Source: a virus
Virus record (IMG/VR): IMGVR_UViG_3300034418_003885
Span: 1 to 37,094 of that record
DNA: 37,094 bases
Reading direction: 5' to 3' (one strand)
Shown: piece after piece, positions 1 through 9,131 of the stretch
Layout: every line of letters starts with the position of its first letter
Position numbering within the stretch: the first letter of the stretch is position 1
Position numbers and translations under genes: made by a program
Notes under the pieces: generated by a model
Told to the model about the DNA's origin: nothing
What the model saw: only the letters and a program-made list of their open reading frames with translations
Database searches by the model: none

Positions 1-131
1 GAGGTCATAGGAAACGTCCGGGTGGATGAATCCCATGTACAAACCGTTGAACGTTGGGACGTTCGCTGCACGCAACTGTGCGGTTGCCTTACGAATGTCG
101 TTGGCTTCCAACTCGTCTTCCACAGCAACGG
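1..131. repeat. Terminal direct repeat, left copy (131 bp, pairs with 36964-37094)
   Basis: Bases 1-131 match bases 36964-37094 with one difference (A at 127, G at 37091), a silent change in a Val codon of the capsid gene. The capsid reading frame continues exactly across the overlap. This is what a circular or circularly permuted genome gives when assembled as a linear contig. A true packaged terminal repeat placed inside the capsid gene is less likely. The mismatch suggests that more than one strain contributed reads. Confidence 0.95.
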
Positions 132-576
132 TGGTACGAGAAGTTGGGGTGGTTGCACCGCCGCCGCCATAAGCGACATTGGAACCAGCCTTCAACACGT
201 CAGCAACAACGGTGTCAAGTGACGAACCGGCGTTGTAACCGATGACGTTCGCTGCAACAGTGTCAACGTCAAGGAACGAGGTGCCACGCAGCTTAGCGGT
301 CGTAGCAACAGCGTTACCATATTCGTTGAGGGTCACTGTCACTTGGCTGTCGCTCATCGCAACAGCGGTAACGTCAGTGTCTTCGGTGAGGGCTGAAGTC
401 GCTTCAGCAAGATCGTTGAAGATCGTGAACGTAACCGACGTACCAGGCATCGCCTGCTGGGTCGGCTGAACGTCTGCTACAGCGTCAAACAAAAGTTCTG
501 AACGGAGCGCAAAATATGCGAGCCGATCAAATGCCGCCTGATCGACGGATACTGATGACTGTTGGGTATATGCCAT
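1..576 (-). CDS. Major capsid protein, N4-gp56-like family (N-terminal part, cut by window edge)
   Basis: This is the N-terminal 192 codons of the major capsid protein, beginning MAYTQQSSVSVDQAAFDRL. The ATG at 576-574 follows a GAAAGG ribosome site about 11 bases upstream. The frame runs open to base 1 and continues in phase in the segment 36574-37094. Joined across the circle the protein is 321 residues, a normal size for an N4-gp56-type HK97-fold capsid protein. The middle and C-terminal parts (YNGEIGAFEGVRFIET) are what place it in the family. It forms the icosahedral shell and lies directly after the scaffold gene, as is usual. The interruption comes from where the circle was opened and is not a pseudogene. 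Confidence 0.93.
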   Translation of the reverse strand, partial: MAYTQQSSVSVDQAAFDRLAYFALRSELLFDAVADVQPTQQAMPGTSVTFTIFNDLAEATSALTEDTDVTAVAMSDSQVTVTLNEYGNAVATTAKLRGTSFLDVDTVAANVIGYNAGSSLDTVVADVLKAGSNVAYGGGGATTPTSRTTVAVEDELEANDIRKATAQLRAANVPTFNGLYMGFIHPDVSYDL

Positions 577-601
577 TGGGGATCAAACCTTTCGGAAAGA
601 G

Positions 602-628
602 GAAGCCCCCTAACGGTTAGAAGGCTTC
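602..628 (-). promoter_or_regulatory. Hairpin between scaffold and capsid genes
   Basis: A near-perfect palindrome: GAAGCC at 602-607 pairs with GGCTTC at 623-628, and CTAAC at 610-614 with GTTAG at 616-620. The scaffold stop codon (617-619) lies inside it. No long T-run follows in the minus-strand RNA, so it is more likely an mRNA-stability or processing element between scaffold and capsid than a full terminator. That role is inference. Confidence 0.4.
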
Positions 629-1048
629 GGATTGTGCTTGGGCTTCGGCCAGCAACTTTTCAACTTCCGCTTGAGACTTTGCTTGCGAAATGCGTTGAAC
701 AAAATCGACAGGAGGTTCACTGTCTGAACCTGCCGCAATCTGGTTTGTCCGATTCCACGTTCCGGCTTCCTGCTTGATGCTTTCGGCCTGCGTGTCTTTC
801 AGAAGTCCTGCTTCGATACCTGCTTCACGGATAGCGTCAGCCGACAGGTCACCGTCATACGCTTTCACGAAATATTTGGAGATCGGCAACTCAGGGTCAA
901 TACCTGCTTTGACGAACGCCAACTCTCGTGCCGCGCTAGACGCTGCGTCTGCTTGCGCTTTCAGTTCAGCATTTTCTGCTTCCAGCTGCCTCATCCGATC
1001 GCGTAACGGATTTCTGCCTTCTTGCTCTTCATCGAAGTTGCTGTCCAT
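617..1048 (-). CDS. Putative capsid scaffold protein
   Basis: A 143-residue acidic protein beginning MDSNFDEEQEG. Residues 18-40 (RMRQLEAENAELKAQADAA) read as a coiled coil, and the C-terminus is another Ala/Gln/Glu-rich helix. There are no cysteines and no enzyme motif. The ATG at 1048 was chosen because AAAGGAG lies 7 bases upstream. An upstream in-frame start would run through a hairpin and lacks such a site. Position immediately before the capsid gene, small size and helical charged composition are typical of phage scaffolds, which fill the procapsid and leave before DNA packaging. The call rests on context and composition rather than a family signature. Confidence 0.7.
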   Translation of the reverse strand: MDSNFDEEQEGRNPLRDRMRQLEAENAELKAQADAASSAARELAFVKAGIDPELPISKYFVKAYDGDLSADAIREAGIEAGLLKDTQAESIKQEAGTWNRTNQIAAGSDSEPPVDFVQRISQAKSQAEVEKLLAEAQAQSEAF

Positions 1049-1120
1049 ATGTACACTCCTTTGCCCAATCACCATCCGGAGGCAGATAGTGACGCTGCTA
1101 TGTCTCCCTTGCGGGGTTCC

Positions 1121-1152
1121 TGCCCACCGTGGGCATCGGGACAATCATATCA
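1121..1152 (-). promoter_or_regulatory. Putative extended -10 promoter and small hairpin before scaffold gene
   Basis: Read on the minus strand, TGATATGAT (1152-1144) is an extended -10 element (TGn plus TATGAT), with no good -35. Just downstream, TGCCCA (1121-1126) and TGGGCA (1130-1135) form a short hairpin in the leader. The gap between the genes is 108 bases, large for this compact operon, which fits a separate promoter boosting scaffold and capsid. A similar extended -10 site precedes the gene after the capsid. Confidence 0.4.
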
Positions 1153-1156
1153 CAAG

Positions 1157-2002
1157 TTATTGTAGTCCGGTGAGTTCTGCGCCTTGACCAGCGAAACGCC
1201 CGCCCTGTTCAAACGCCGCTTGACGGCGACGGGCACGCTGACGGAGCCGTTGCTGTGCCGCACCTGACGTACCAAACACGCCAGCAATCTGCTCTTCTTG
1301 TGACAAACCAGCCATACCAGCCTGCTGTTCTTCGGTTGTCGCCTGGAACAATTCTTGCGATTGTTCAATGGCTTGGAACCCTTGCTGTGCTTGTTGCTGT
1401 GTTATGCCTTGACGTTGTAATTCTTCGGCTTGCGCCAAACTAATATCAACACCGGACTGTTGTGCTTCGCCAGCAATAATTGCTGTCTGTGCTTGTTGTT
1501 TCAAACGTTCACGGGATCGTTCGGGGTCAAGGAAGAATTGTGCAAGGTCAGATTCATTGACCCCATACAAACGTTGTAGTTCCGCAACAACTTCAGGGTC
1601 AGCGTTACGCACAGCAGAATACCCTTCGTTAATGCGCGCATAGTATTCGTCAGGCGAAACATCGTTAGCAATAAAGTTAGCGATATCAGTTTGGCTATCG
1701 TAGAAACCTTCCGGCATACCAGACAAACCACGGTAATAGCGATAAGAATTTTCTAACTCGACATACCGATCCTCGGAATACACGTTCAGTCCTGCTGCTC
1801 GGCGTTCCTCGTTACCCCTAAACCGTTCCCGATACACTTCGGTGCCACGAATCCTTGTTTTTAATTGGGCTTCGCTAACAATGTTCTGACGGAACACCAG
1901 ATCGTAAACAAACTCGTCCAAACCTTGCAGATCGTATTGGCTGAGATAGCTGGCGATGATTTGTTTAGCGGAAACCTGTTCCTCTGTACCTGTCATTGAC
2001 AT
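1157..2002 (-). CDS. Putative internal virion (ejection) protein
   Basis: A 281-residue soluble protein with no recognised domain. The N-terminal half is charged and tyrosine-rich (YRERFRGNEERRAAGLNVYSE). The C-terminal half is Gln/Ala-rich, strongly helical and ends in a basic patch (RQRARRRQAAFEQGGRF). It begins two bases after the stop of the 2005-3018 gene with GGGAAGG upstream. Placement between portal and scaffold, beside two similar-sized helical proteins and one giant protein, matches the internal core and ejection proteins of podoviruses such as T7 gp14-gp16. That is inference from layout. It could instead be another structural protein. Confidence 0.55.
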   Translation of the reverse strand: MSMTGTEEQVSAKQIIASYLSQYDLQGLDEFVYDLVFRQNIVSEAQLKTRIRGTEVYRERFRGNEERRAAGLNVYSEDRYVELENSYRYYRGLSGMPEGFYDSQTDIANFIANDVSPDEYYARINEGYSAVRNADPEVVAELQRLYGVNESDLAQFFLDPERSRERLKQQAQTAIIAGEAQQSGVDISLAQAEELQRQGITQQQAQQGFQAIEQSQELFQATTEEQQAGMAGLSQEEQIAGVFGTSGAAQQRLRQRARRRQAAFEQGGRFAGQGAELTGLQ

Positions 2003-2004
2003 GG

Positions 2005-3018
2005 CTATACCTTCCCAAAGATGTCCGCGATGGTGTTAACAGTTGCATACGCTTTGTCTTTTGCCTGCGAAGTAAACTCGTAGCCGAACGACTCGGTATT
2101 ACGCAAATAATCTCCCCACTCTTGCAGGTTCATCATGCGTTGCTCACCGCTACCAGCATCAGGCTGATAAGTAATTGCTTTCGCCCAATCAGGACTCGTG
2201 AAATCAATTGAATCAGGATTGATCTCTAACGTGTTGGAAGCAATCTCACGATATCCGGCAACCACATCTTCAAACGTGCGACCCGCATCAAACTGATCTG
2301 CCAACGCAGGATACATTGTTTTGGCCTGAGCCTGCATGTAAGAATCAAACGTTGAGATTGATTCATCGCCCGTAGCGATACGTTGAACCCAAGAGTTAAA
2401 CGTCGTATCTGAGGGTTTCACACCATACTTGGTGACAACCTTTTTCATTTCGTCACCGTAATAGCCTTGAACTAAGCCAGCTGTTCCTTCGTCGCCCGTC
2501 AACGAAACAGCTTTTTTGCCGATCATGTTGTCAATCGTTGTGTCATTCCAGCCTTCACGCAAACTGCGTGTAGCAATATCAGATATCTGAACTGGGTTCA
2601 ACCTGACACCCATCTCTAACGCTTTTGCGGCAATCTCGGAAGCACGATTGTCAACATACGTTTGGTAGGTGGCTGGGTCTTGTGCGCTTTCCAAATCCCA
2701 TTCGCGTGCTGATGCGGTGGTGTTCTGGTACCATTCTGTTGCACGCAGCGCCTGCGTGAACTTTACGCCACCAGGTTCCCAATCATTTTCGTAAGCCTGT
2801 TTGATGACTTCTTTGACTTCTTCGTTGCTTGAAATGATTGCCCAGTATTCTGGGAATAGTTGTTCTGCGGCTTCTTGCCAAGACACTGGGATGTCTTCTT
2901 CTGCGGCAGGTGCATCTGTTTGTGTTGATGCAGATGTATCTGTTTGTGTTGATGTGGTTCGGGGAGCAGACAAAAACTCTGCCTCAGCCAACGCTTCGTA
3001 ATCTATATTGTCAGACAT
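2005..3018 (-). CDS. Putative internal virion protein
   Basis: A 337-residue protein. The N-terminus has a short Thr/Ser linker (about residues 15-40, TSTQTDTSASTQTDAP) that contains a near repeat. The remainder is helical and acidic, with no membrane segment and no catalytic motif. The start codon overlaps the preceding stop by one base (TGATG), so translation is coupled to the 3018-3857 gene. The motif FDAGRTFEDVVAGYREIAS near residue 240 looks like a packed helical repeat. Its role as part of an ejectosome or core is inferred from neighbours and size only. Confidence 0.55.
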   Translation of the reverse strand: MSDNIDYEALAEAEFLSAPRTTSTQTDTSASTQTDAPAAEEDIPVSWQEAAEQLFPEYWAIISSNEEVKEVIKQAYENDWEPGGVKFTQALRATEWYQNTTASAREWDLESAQDPATYQTYVDNRASEIAAKALEMGVRLNPVQISDIATRSLREGWNDTTIDNMIGKKAVSLTGDEGTAGLVQGYYGDEMKKVVTKYGVKPSDTTFNSWVQRIATGDESISTFDSYMQAQAKTMYPALADQFDAGRTFEDVVAGYREIASNTLEINPDSIDFTSPDWAKAITYQPDAGSGEQRMMNLQEWGDYLRNTESFGYEFTSQAKDKAYATVNTIADIFGKV

Positions 3019-3857
3019 CAGACCGCCTTCAACGCTTCAGCGAAACCACCAACATGGCTCGCAAACTTAATACCCATAGCCTCAGTCGGAGCAACATTCT
3101 GAGCAAACTGTTCAGCGGCAACACTAATATCTGATGCGGCTGTCGCCACACCCCCCGCTGAAGCCTGCTGTTGCGCCTGAATCTGTTGTTGCTGATATGC
3201 CTTAACGAAATCGTTCGCTTCGGTTTCAGTGAAACCACGACCCAACGTTTGATACGCAACACTTTTTGCTACAGCTTTAATATCGTCAGGAGAAGTAACC
3301 CTATAGGTAGGTCCTGTTCCCCGTTTTTTTGCGGGGGCGTTACGTCTGTAATCTAAAACTGCTCGATCAAAACTGACACCTGAATCGTTAGCGAACTTGT
3401 ACAGGTAGGTGTATCCGTCTATATAGTCGTCAATGGTTTCAATGGTGAACCCTGTGTCTCGTAACACATCTGCGATAAGTTCTCTTTGTTCGTCTGAACT
3501 GTTGTAGTAGGCGTTGAAACCTTCAACTTTAGGGTCGTAAATGTAACGTTCGCCATTTGCGTCAACAAGAAACTGTCCGTCTAAACCGACAAGTCCGGGT
3601 TCGTTTGTTTCGTAGTCGTAACCAGTTCCCCCCGTGCTGATACCAGGCACCCCGATTGTTGTTGGTGTCGGTCGATATCCTATTGGTCTGACACCGGAGT
3701 AGTTGGCTCCACGCGACGGCGGTTGGTTAAGTTTGTTTTCGTCTTCTTCGTCAACTGTCAGCGCATTAACGGTGGCCTCCACTATATCCGCTATATCATC
3801 GGCAGACAAACCAGAACCAGAACCCTGACCATCAACTTGTTGAGGAAACTTCGTCAT
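3018..3857 (-). CDS. Putative internal virion protein, Gly/Pro-rich N-terminus
   Basis: A 279-residue protein. Residues 1-85 are low-complexity and rich in Gly, Pro and Thr, with an acidic stretch (TVDEEDENKLNQPP). The middle is helical (SSDEQRELIADVLRDTGFT), and residues 225-245 are a Gln/Ala-rich segment. The ATG at 3857 has AAGGG upstream. It lies 8 bases after the 1623-residue gene and overlaps the next gene by one base, so the block 1157-8737 reads as one translational unit. No family was recognised. A structural or ejection role is inferred from position. Confidence 0.5.
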   Translation of the reverse strand: MTKFPQQVDGQGSGSGLSADDIADIVEATVNALTVDEEDENKLNQPPSRGANYSGVRPIGYRPTPTTIGVPGISTGGTGYDYETNEPGLVGLDGQFLVDANGERYIYDPKVEGFNAYYNSSDEQRELIADVLRDTGFTIETIDDYIDGYTYLYKFANDSGVSFDRAVLDYRRNAPAKKRGTGPTYRVTSPDDIKAVAKSVAYQTLGRGFTETEANDFVKAYQQQQIQAQQQASAGGVATAASDISVAAEQFAQNVAPTEAMGIKFASHVGGFAEALKAV

Positions 3858-3865
3858 GATAACCC

Positions 3866-6800
3866 TTAACTGTCAATCTCTCTAAATAATACATCGTCCC
3901 AAACCATCTGGAAAGACGGATACTGCTGAGTCAAACCAATACCATGCAACAACAACACAGACCGCAAATCAGTGTTCTCATCCGTTGACAAACCAGACCC
4001 TCTAGCATCCGCAGCTTCCAACACACGATCACGCATAGCAAAATAACTACGCAACGCAGTACCAACCTCATTATTTTGAGTCACTTCCAAACGAGAAGCC
4101 TCTTCCAACTGGGAAATTTTGCGAGGCAACTCGTTGATATCAAACGGGGCGGTCCCATAACCAGGGAAAATTTCGACAAGATTCTCACGGTAGGTTTTCA
4201 AATACTCTCTCTGCAACGGATTCGGTTCGTTATCCATAGACGCAAGAACAGACTGATACAAACGGGAACCAACAAAATACTCTGCCGATTCGCGTCGAGC
4301 CTCAGGATCTTGCCAACGTTCACGCTGACCGCTTGCGATCTGGCTTTGATACTTAGTGAAATCAATATCGGTACCTAAACGGCCAGCAAAATACGGGTAC
4401 ACGTCAGGAACATTTTTTACGATGTCAGGATTATCTCGTTCCCACTGGTCAAACTGTCTGGTGGCCTGCAAACCATCAATGTTCGTATAGGTTTTTCCAA
4501 CCATGTAACCGATTGCGTCTTCACCAAAAAACTCTATATATTTCCTTACGGCCGTAGCAGGATCTTCTTCACGCAACAACCCTAACGCCCTAGACAAAAC
4601 TGCGTTAGAAACATTTCCATTAACCATCGTTGTGATTTCGTCAATGGTTATCTGACCTTCAAACTGGGTGGGAACCATCACCTCAATCTTTGGACGCATC
4701 GGCAAAATGAACTGGCCTAGAGCGCGTTGCAGCACCATATGCTGAGCCACCTGAGCAGCATCATCCAAAAGATCGGCGTTCAGTTGCGCCTGTTCATCTG
4801 GATCACGAGTCCTTGACGTGTACTTGCCTGTCGCCCACAAAGCGTCATACGCTTGGAGTCTTGCATCAGCCACAAGGCTTGGCGTATTCGGATCACTAGA
4901 AATAATGTCAGCCATTTTCTGCGCCCAAGATGGCACAACCAAAGATTCTGCGCTTTGCTCACCGTACGGTGTCATCCACGCATAAATATCTTCAGCTTTC
5001 GGAATGACACGTCTTGTTGGCCCCCAACTCAAAAGGGCGGTAGCAGGGATCGTTAGAGCCGGTCCGCCAGAAGGCATCGCAGAAATAGCAACGTTCGCCG
5101 TTCTCAGCTGCCCGACAAGCGGAAAATCTAAATCGCTTTCCGCTGCGGCTTGCGAAGTTGAATACCCTAAATATCCGCCTGCCCCACCACCAGCAATCGC
5201 TCCAGGCAAACCGAGCATCGCTCCTCCGAGTGTTGCGCCAGCCATGCCGTACAACAAACTTGCTACGGTTTCACTACCCAACAGGCCGGTAGGATACGCA
5301 TAAGACCACTGCCCTGTTGTTGGATCTCGATAAAAATATCCTTGACCGTCTTGATCTGGGTCTGCTTGTGCTAAACCTTCAAAGCCGTTGTACAAGCGTT
5401 TAGTTTCGTTGGGTTGCGACAACAACAATCGGGGCCAACGCGTCACACCGTCCTTAAAAGCGTTAGCGAACGGTTCAAGAACACTTAACGCAACAGCAAG
5501 ATTACTTTGCTCTGTAGCGTTATACAGAACGGACGCTGCGTTATCTGCCGCAAAACCTCTAGCAACAGCATCAATTTCTTCAAAAGTTCGTGAACCGGTG
5601 GCTGGGACAGTTCCGTCAGCGTAACCAACAATACGATCCCATGTTTCTTTTGAACCGATCCATCTGCCAGCGCGTGCGTCAGTGAACTTAACTTTGTTAT
5701 CAGCCATCGCTTTTTTAATGTTGTCAACGATTTTGGCTGCTTCGTCCTGATCTAGTTGAGGCAACAGAAGGTCTATGCCTTCGTGGTAAAACTTTCTCCA
5801 AACAACAGAACGGTTCAACGTCTTGTCCGGTCGAGTCAAAATGTTTGCAAACAGTCGTCGAGTGAAATTATCCCACGACCGCAACACAGCTTTTTGTGAT
5901 TCGGGTGCTTTGGTTACTACGTTTGTAGTTCTGTTAACTCGCCCTTTAACCCACATCGGAAACGCATCAGGCGTGGTTTCCAAAATTTCTTTGACAACAT
6001 CAATGAATTCGTCAGAATAATCTGCTACTGCTTCAGGACCAAACAAACCTTGCTGCAATCTTGTGAACGCGTTGACTTCTTCCGTTGCGCCAGTAGGTAG
6101 GAACTTGCCAAAATCGCCACCATTCTTAACAATGTCAACGAGTCGTGAGTCACCCACAGTGAACCTGCGGAACCGTTGCACAAAATAATCTTCAATGATG
6201 CCAACAGCGTTACTGCGAATTATGTTGCCGTTCTGGTCAAAAATTTTAAACGAACCTTTTTGAGATTGGCCTCCAAGATCAAGGAAACCTTCTCCGGCTT
6301 TGCGGGATTCAAAATCTTTTAAGGCAGATAAAATCCTTCTGTCACCGGCCTGAGCCATGTCAACAATTTGTTGCGGGGTGTTGCCTTCTGCAATTAAACG
6401 GGTGATGCGGTCGTTTGAAATCAAGTGGATATTGTCTGCAACATGGCGAACATAAAATTCTGCTTCTCTTCGAGCCGGTCGCCATGCTCCTGCCGCATAC
6501 GTTGCTTTTTCTAGCACACCAGGATCTAAGTCTTTTGTAAGACCACCTTCGACAAATTCAACAGCGTCTTTGAAAGTTTCGCTAATCACTTTGTCGGCTT
6601 CTGCTTTGTTGCGAAACGTACCTAGTACATCGCTCCATTGTTCGCCGGTGACTGAACCTTTGTATTTGCCGACACGTTTGCGTCGAAACAGCAACGCCGA
6701 AGCAAGTTCAACAGGGTGAAACACCCCTGTTCTAATTCCCGGCGCAAAACTTTGGGCAAACAAACCTTCGTTTGCAATTCGCCAACCGTAACCACCCGAA

Positions 6801-8737
6801 CCAAGAGCTGCACGTTTGAACACTTTGTTGTGAACAAAGTCCATTGCCGCGACGGGGAGCCGTGGTTTACCTAACTCTGTTAACGCATTAGGCAACGGAG
6901 GGTTAGTGATTGTTTTCCCAGCTTTGTTAACCCCCGCCCTGCTGAACATCCAGTTGTACGGTTTCGTTAAACGCTGTACTGCTCTAGGGTCAGGCATCTG
7001 AATCTTGTAACGTGCATGTTCTGAATCTAGCCAGCCCCGCTTTTTTGAACGAGTAGACATTGTGCCTGGAACAAGTTTGCCTGTTTCGTCTTGGAAAAAA
7101 TAGCGTGTGGCGACAGCATTGTAAATGTCGCCCAGACCGCTGTCGTCCAAAGCGTTGAAGGCGTTCATCTCGTCGCCTTCTTTAATGCCACGCTCAAACA
7201 CCTCTTCAGCAAATGCGCGTGGAACCCCAAACTTTTCCACAGCATCAGCAAAAATAGTTTTGAATTCGGTGATTGAATCCTTGATATCGCCTTTGTTATC
7301 CAACAAGGCATTAGTCAAACGGTTCAATACTGGGTTGCGTTCAGCAGGAGAACTGTAAACAATCTTCAGCCAATCCTCTGCATTTTTGACAGTTTCAGTA
7401 ATTTCGGCATCGTTAGCGAAACCGAGAACCAGATTTCGTGACGGCGCACGGGTCAACTTTCTTTCAACAGACAGATACCGAGAAACAGGATTTCTCAAAA
7501 CTGACGCTTTAACGTTGCTCCAGTTAGACCAATCCATTTCAGAAACATTCATCGCGCCACGCTCGGCACCCAACACTCTTTCAAGTGTCACCAATGCTTC
7601 AGTTTCATTTGTTGTTTGAACCAGATCGTTCCACACACGGGCGTTGGCGTTCGGCAACAAACGTCGAGCATCAGAAATGTCTTTGATGCCAGCAACGTTC
7701 CTAACTAGACGTTGCCCGTCGCCAGAAGCCAGCCACCCAGAAACTTTCTCAGGTCGCACAAACGGGGTCACCCCATTCGTCAATCCGAACGTTTGTCGCA
7801 GCGAACCTTTAGTCGCGCTAGAAACCGCACCAGTTGCACCTTTAACCGCACTTTTAGCCGCTGGGACTCCAGTAGGCGCAGTCATTACCAATGTTGCGTC
7901 AACAAGACCAGACACATTGTTGTACTGTTCTGAGCCGGGACGAGCAAACGCTGTTCCAAGAATTCGACCAGGGGTCATGCCAACAATGTCAAAACCTGCG
8001 CCGCCAGGAGCGTTAGGGTTGGGGACTTGAATTGCGCCACGATAATCTTTCGCTGCTTCTGCTTGCGCTAATCGTGCTTCACCTTCAATAAAAAAACCGC
8101 TGCCGGTATCTTTCCCTGACAAAAGTTGGTAAAGGTCGGTGGTTGCAAGAATTGCTCTAGGGTCCCACCACGACGCTGTGGGGCGATAAGCCGTTGTCTT
8201 TGTTCCATCAGGACTTTCTAACGTCCATGTTGCTTTGTCCATGTCGCCGGGACGTACAACTTCTTGCGGTAAACGTGTTTCAACGTTTGTCAATAGTTGT
8301 TCAACGGTACTTAGCCCAGCAATAGTGGTTCGGCTTGCCCCTTTGAGGCCGCCGTACAATGGATCTTTAACATACTTAGAGAACCAACCTCTCTCATCGG
8401 GTGATTCTGCACCGCCACCACCAGCACCGCCACCTACGCCACGATTCTGTTGCGCCATATTCTGGGCGTTTAAAATTGCTTTGTTTTGAAAATCTTGGAC
8501 AAACCCGAAAGCTTCGTCCTCGGTCATCACACCAGAAACCATCGCTTGTGACGCTGCAAGCAAAACGTCTGCCTGAACACTGGGGAACGCAACGTTCATA
8601 TCTGCAATCACATCTGACAGTTCTTGCCCGTTTGATGATGCAAGTTCAGAACGTATCTGTGCTTGACGACCACCGACATCGGCAATCTCCGCAAGCATCT
8701 GCTCTTCTTCGTCAGGCGTATAGAAAGGACGCGCCAT
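3866..8737 (-). CDS. Giant internal virion / DNA-ejection protein (1623 aa)
   Basis: The largest gene in the genome. The N-terminal 110 residues are helical and end in a Gly-rich linker (GVGGGAGGGG). There follows a long soluble region with many Trp, Arg and Lys residues. Near residue 1150 is a glycine-zipper-like hydrophobic stretch (MAGATLGGAMLGLPGAIAGG) that could insert in membranes. The C-terminus (from about 1450) is helical. I see no polymerase, peptidoglycan-hydrolase or protease motif. A single very large protein in the portal-to-scaffold interval, with a membrane-active segment, fits the T7 gp16 or N4-type proteins that leave the capsid and form a DNA channel in the envelope. The start overlaps the preceding stop (TAATG). 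Its function is inferred. Confidence 0.65.
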   Translation of the reverse strand: MARPFYTPDEEEQMLAEIADVGGRQAQIRSELASSNGQELSDVIADMNVAFPSVQADVLLAASQAMVSGVMTEDEAFGFVQDFQNKAILNAQNMAQQNRGVGGGAGGGGAESPDERGWFSKYVKDPLYGGLKGASRTTIAGLSTVEQLLTNVETRLPQEVVRPGDMDKATWTLESPDGTKTTAYRPTASWWDPRAILATTDLYQLLSGKDTGSGFFIEGEARLAQAEAAKDYRGAIQVPNPNAPGGAGFDIVGMTPGRILGTAFARPGSEQYNNVSGLVDATLVMTAPTGVPAAKSAVKGATGAVSSATKGSLRQTFGLTNGVTPFVRPEKVSGWLASGDGQRLVRNVAGIKDISDARRLLPNANARVWNDLVQTTNETEALVTLERVLGAERGAMNVSEMDWSNWSNVKASVLRNPVSRYLSVERKLTRAPSRNLVLGFANDAEITETVKNAEDWLKIVYSSPAERNPVLNRLTNALLDNKGDIKDSITEFKTIFADAVEKFGVPRAFAEEVFERGIKEGDEMNAFNALDDSGLGDIYNAVATRYFFQDETGKLVPGTMSTRSKKRGWLDSEHARYKIQMPDPRAVQRLTKPYNWMFSRAGVNKAGKTITNPPLPNALTELGKPRLPVAAMDFVHNKVFKRAALGSGGYGWRIANEGLFAQSFAPGIRTGVFHPVELASALLFRRKRVGKYKGSVTGEQWSDVLGTFRNKAEADKVISETFKDAVEFVEGGLTKDLDPGVLEKATYAAGAWRPARREAEFYVRHVADNIHLISNDRITRLIAEGNTPQQIVDMAQAGDRRILSALKDFESRKAGEGFLDLGGQSQKGSFKIFDQNGNIIRSNAVGIIEDYFVQRFRRFTVGDSRLVDIVKNGGDFGKFLPTGATEEVNAFTRLQQGLFGPEAVADYSDEFIDVVKEILETTPDAFPMWVKGRVNRTTNVVTKAPESQKAVLRSWDNFTRRLFANILTRPDKTLNRSVVWRKFYHEGIDLLLPQLDQDEAAKIVDNIKKAMADNKVKFTDARAGRWIGSKETWDRIVGYADGTVPATGSRTFEEIDAVARGFAADNAASVLYNATEQSNLAVALSVLEPFANAFKDGVTRWPRLLLSQPNETKRLYNGFEGLAQADPDQDGQGYFYRDPTTGQWSYAYPTGLLGSETVASLLYGMAGATLGGAMLGLPGAIAGGGAGGYLGYSTSQAAAESDLDFPLVGQLRTANVAISAMPSGGPALTIPATALLSWGPTRRVIPKAEDIYAWMTPYGEQSAESLVVPSWAQKMADIISSDPNTPSLVADARLQAYDALWATGKYTSRTRDPDEQAQLNADLLDDAAQVAQHMVLQRALGQFILPMRPKIEVMVPTQFEGQITIDEITTMVNGNVSNAVLSRALGLLREEDPATAVRKYIEFFGEDAIGYMVGKTYTNIDGLQATRQFDQWERDNPDIVKNVPDVYPYFAGRLGTDIDFTKYQSQIASGQRERWQDPEARRESAEYFVGSRLYQSVLASMDNEPNPLQREYLKTYRENLVEIFPGYGTAPFDINELPRKISQLEEASRLEVTQNNEVGTALRSYFAMRDRVLEAADARGSGLSTDENTDLRSVLLLHGIGLTQQYPSFQMVWDDVLFREIDS

Positions 8738-9129
8738 TATCGACCCTGTTCTAACATCTGATTGATGATTGACCTTAACCCATCGTTCGGAAACATATTG
8801 TGCAACGCAATCAAACGTTCCAGCGTGTCATCAGATGGAATCATCCGCCCACGAACACGTTGATCCATCGCTGACGGACCCGGACCGAAGTTGGCTCCAG
8901 CAGTCAAAGGTTCGTTCGGTCGTTCAGTAGGACGATTAAAAGTTTTTGCTCCGGGGCGAGGTGCCTGTGCTGCGGCAGCTTGTCCTTGTAAAGTGGCCGG
9001 TGATGTACCCGGCCTTACCGCTTGCTGTGATGCTTCTTGTGCTGCGCCCTCACCATAGGTTTGTCCAGTGAAACGAGCAGTAGACGTAGCAGAATTACGA
9101 AGATCAGAACGATTAGGATAATCGGCCAT
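8737..9129 (-). CDS. Small structural protein downstream of portal
   Basis: A 130-residue protein with a disordered N-terminal two-thirds rich in Ala, Pro, Gln and Thr. The compact C-terminal end (DDTLERLIALHNMFPNDGLRSIINQMLEQ) looks helical. It starts two bases after the portal stop codon and its own stop overlaps the start of the giant gene. Small proteins in this slot commonly help the portal or internal core assemble, but I do not recognise the family. Confidence 0.5.
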   Translation of the reverse strand: MADYPNRSDLRNSATSTARFTGQTYGEGAAQEASQQAVRPGTSPATLQGQAAAAQAPRPGAKTFNRPTERPNEPLTAGANFGPGPSAMDQRVRGRMIPSDDTLERLIALHNMFPNDGLRSIINQMLEQGR

Positions 9130-9131
9130 TG

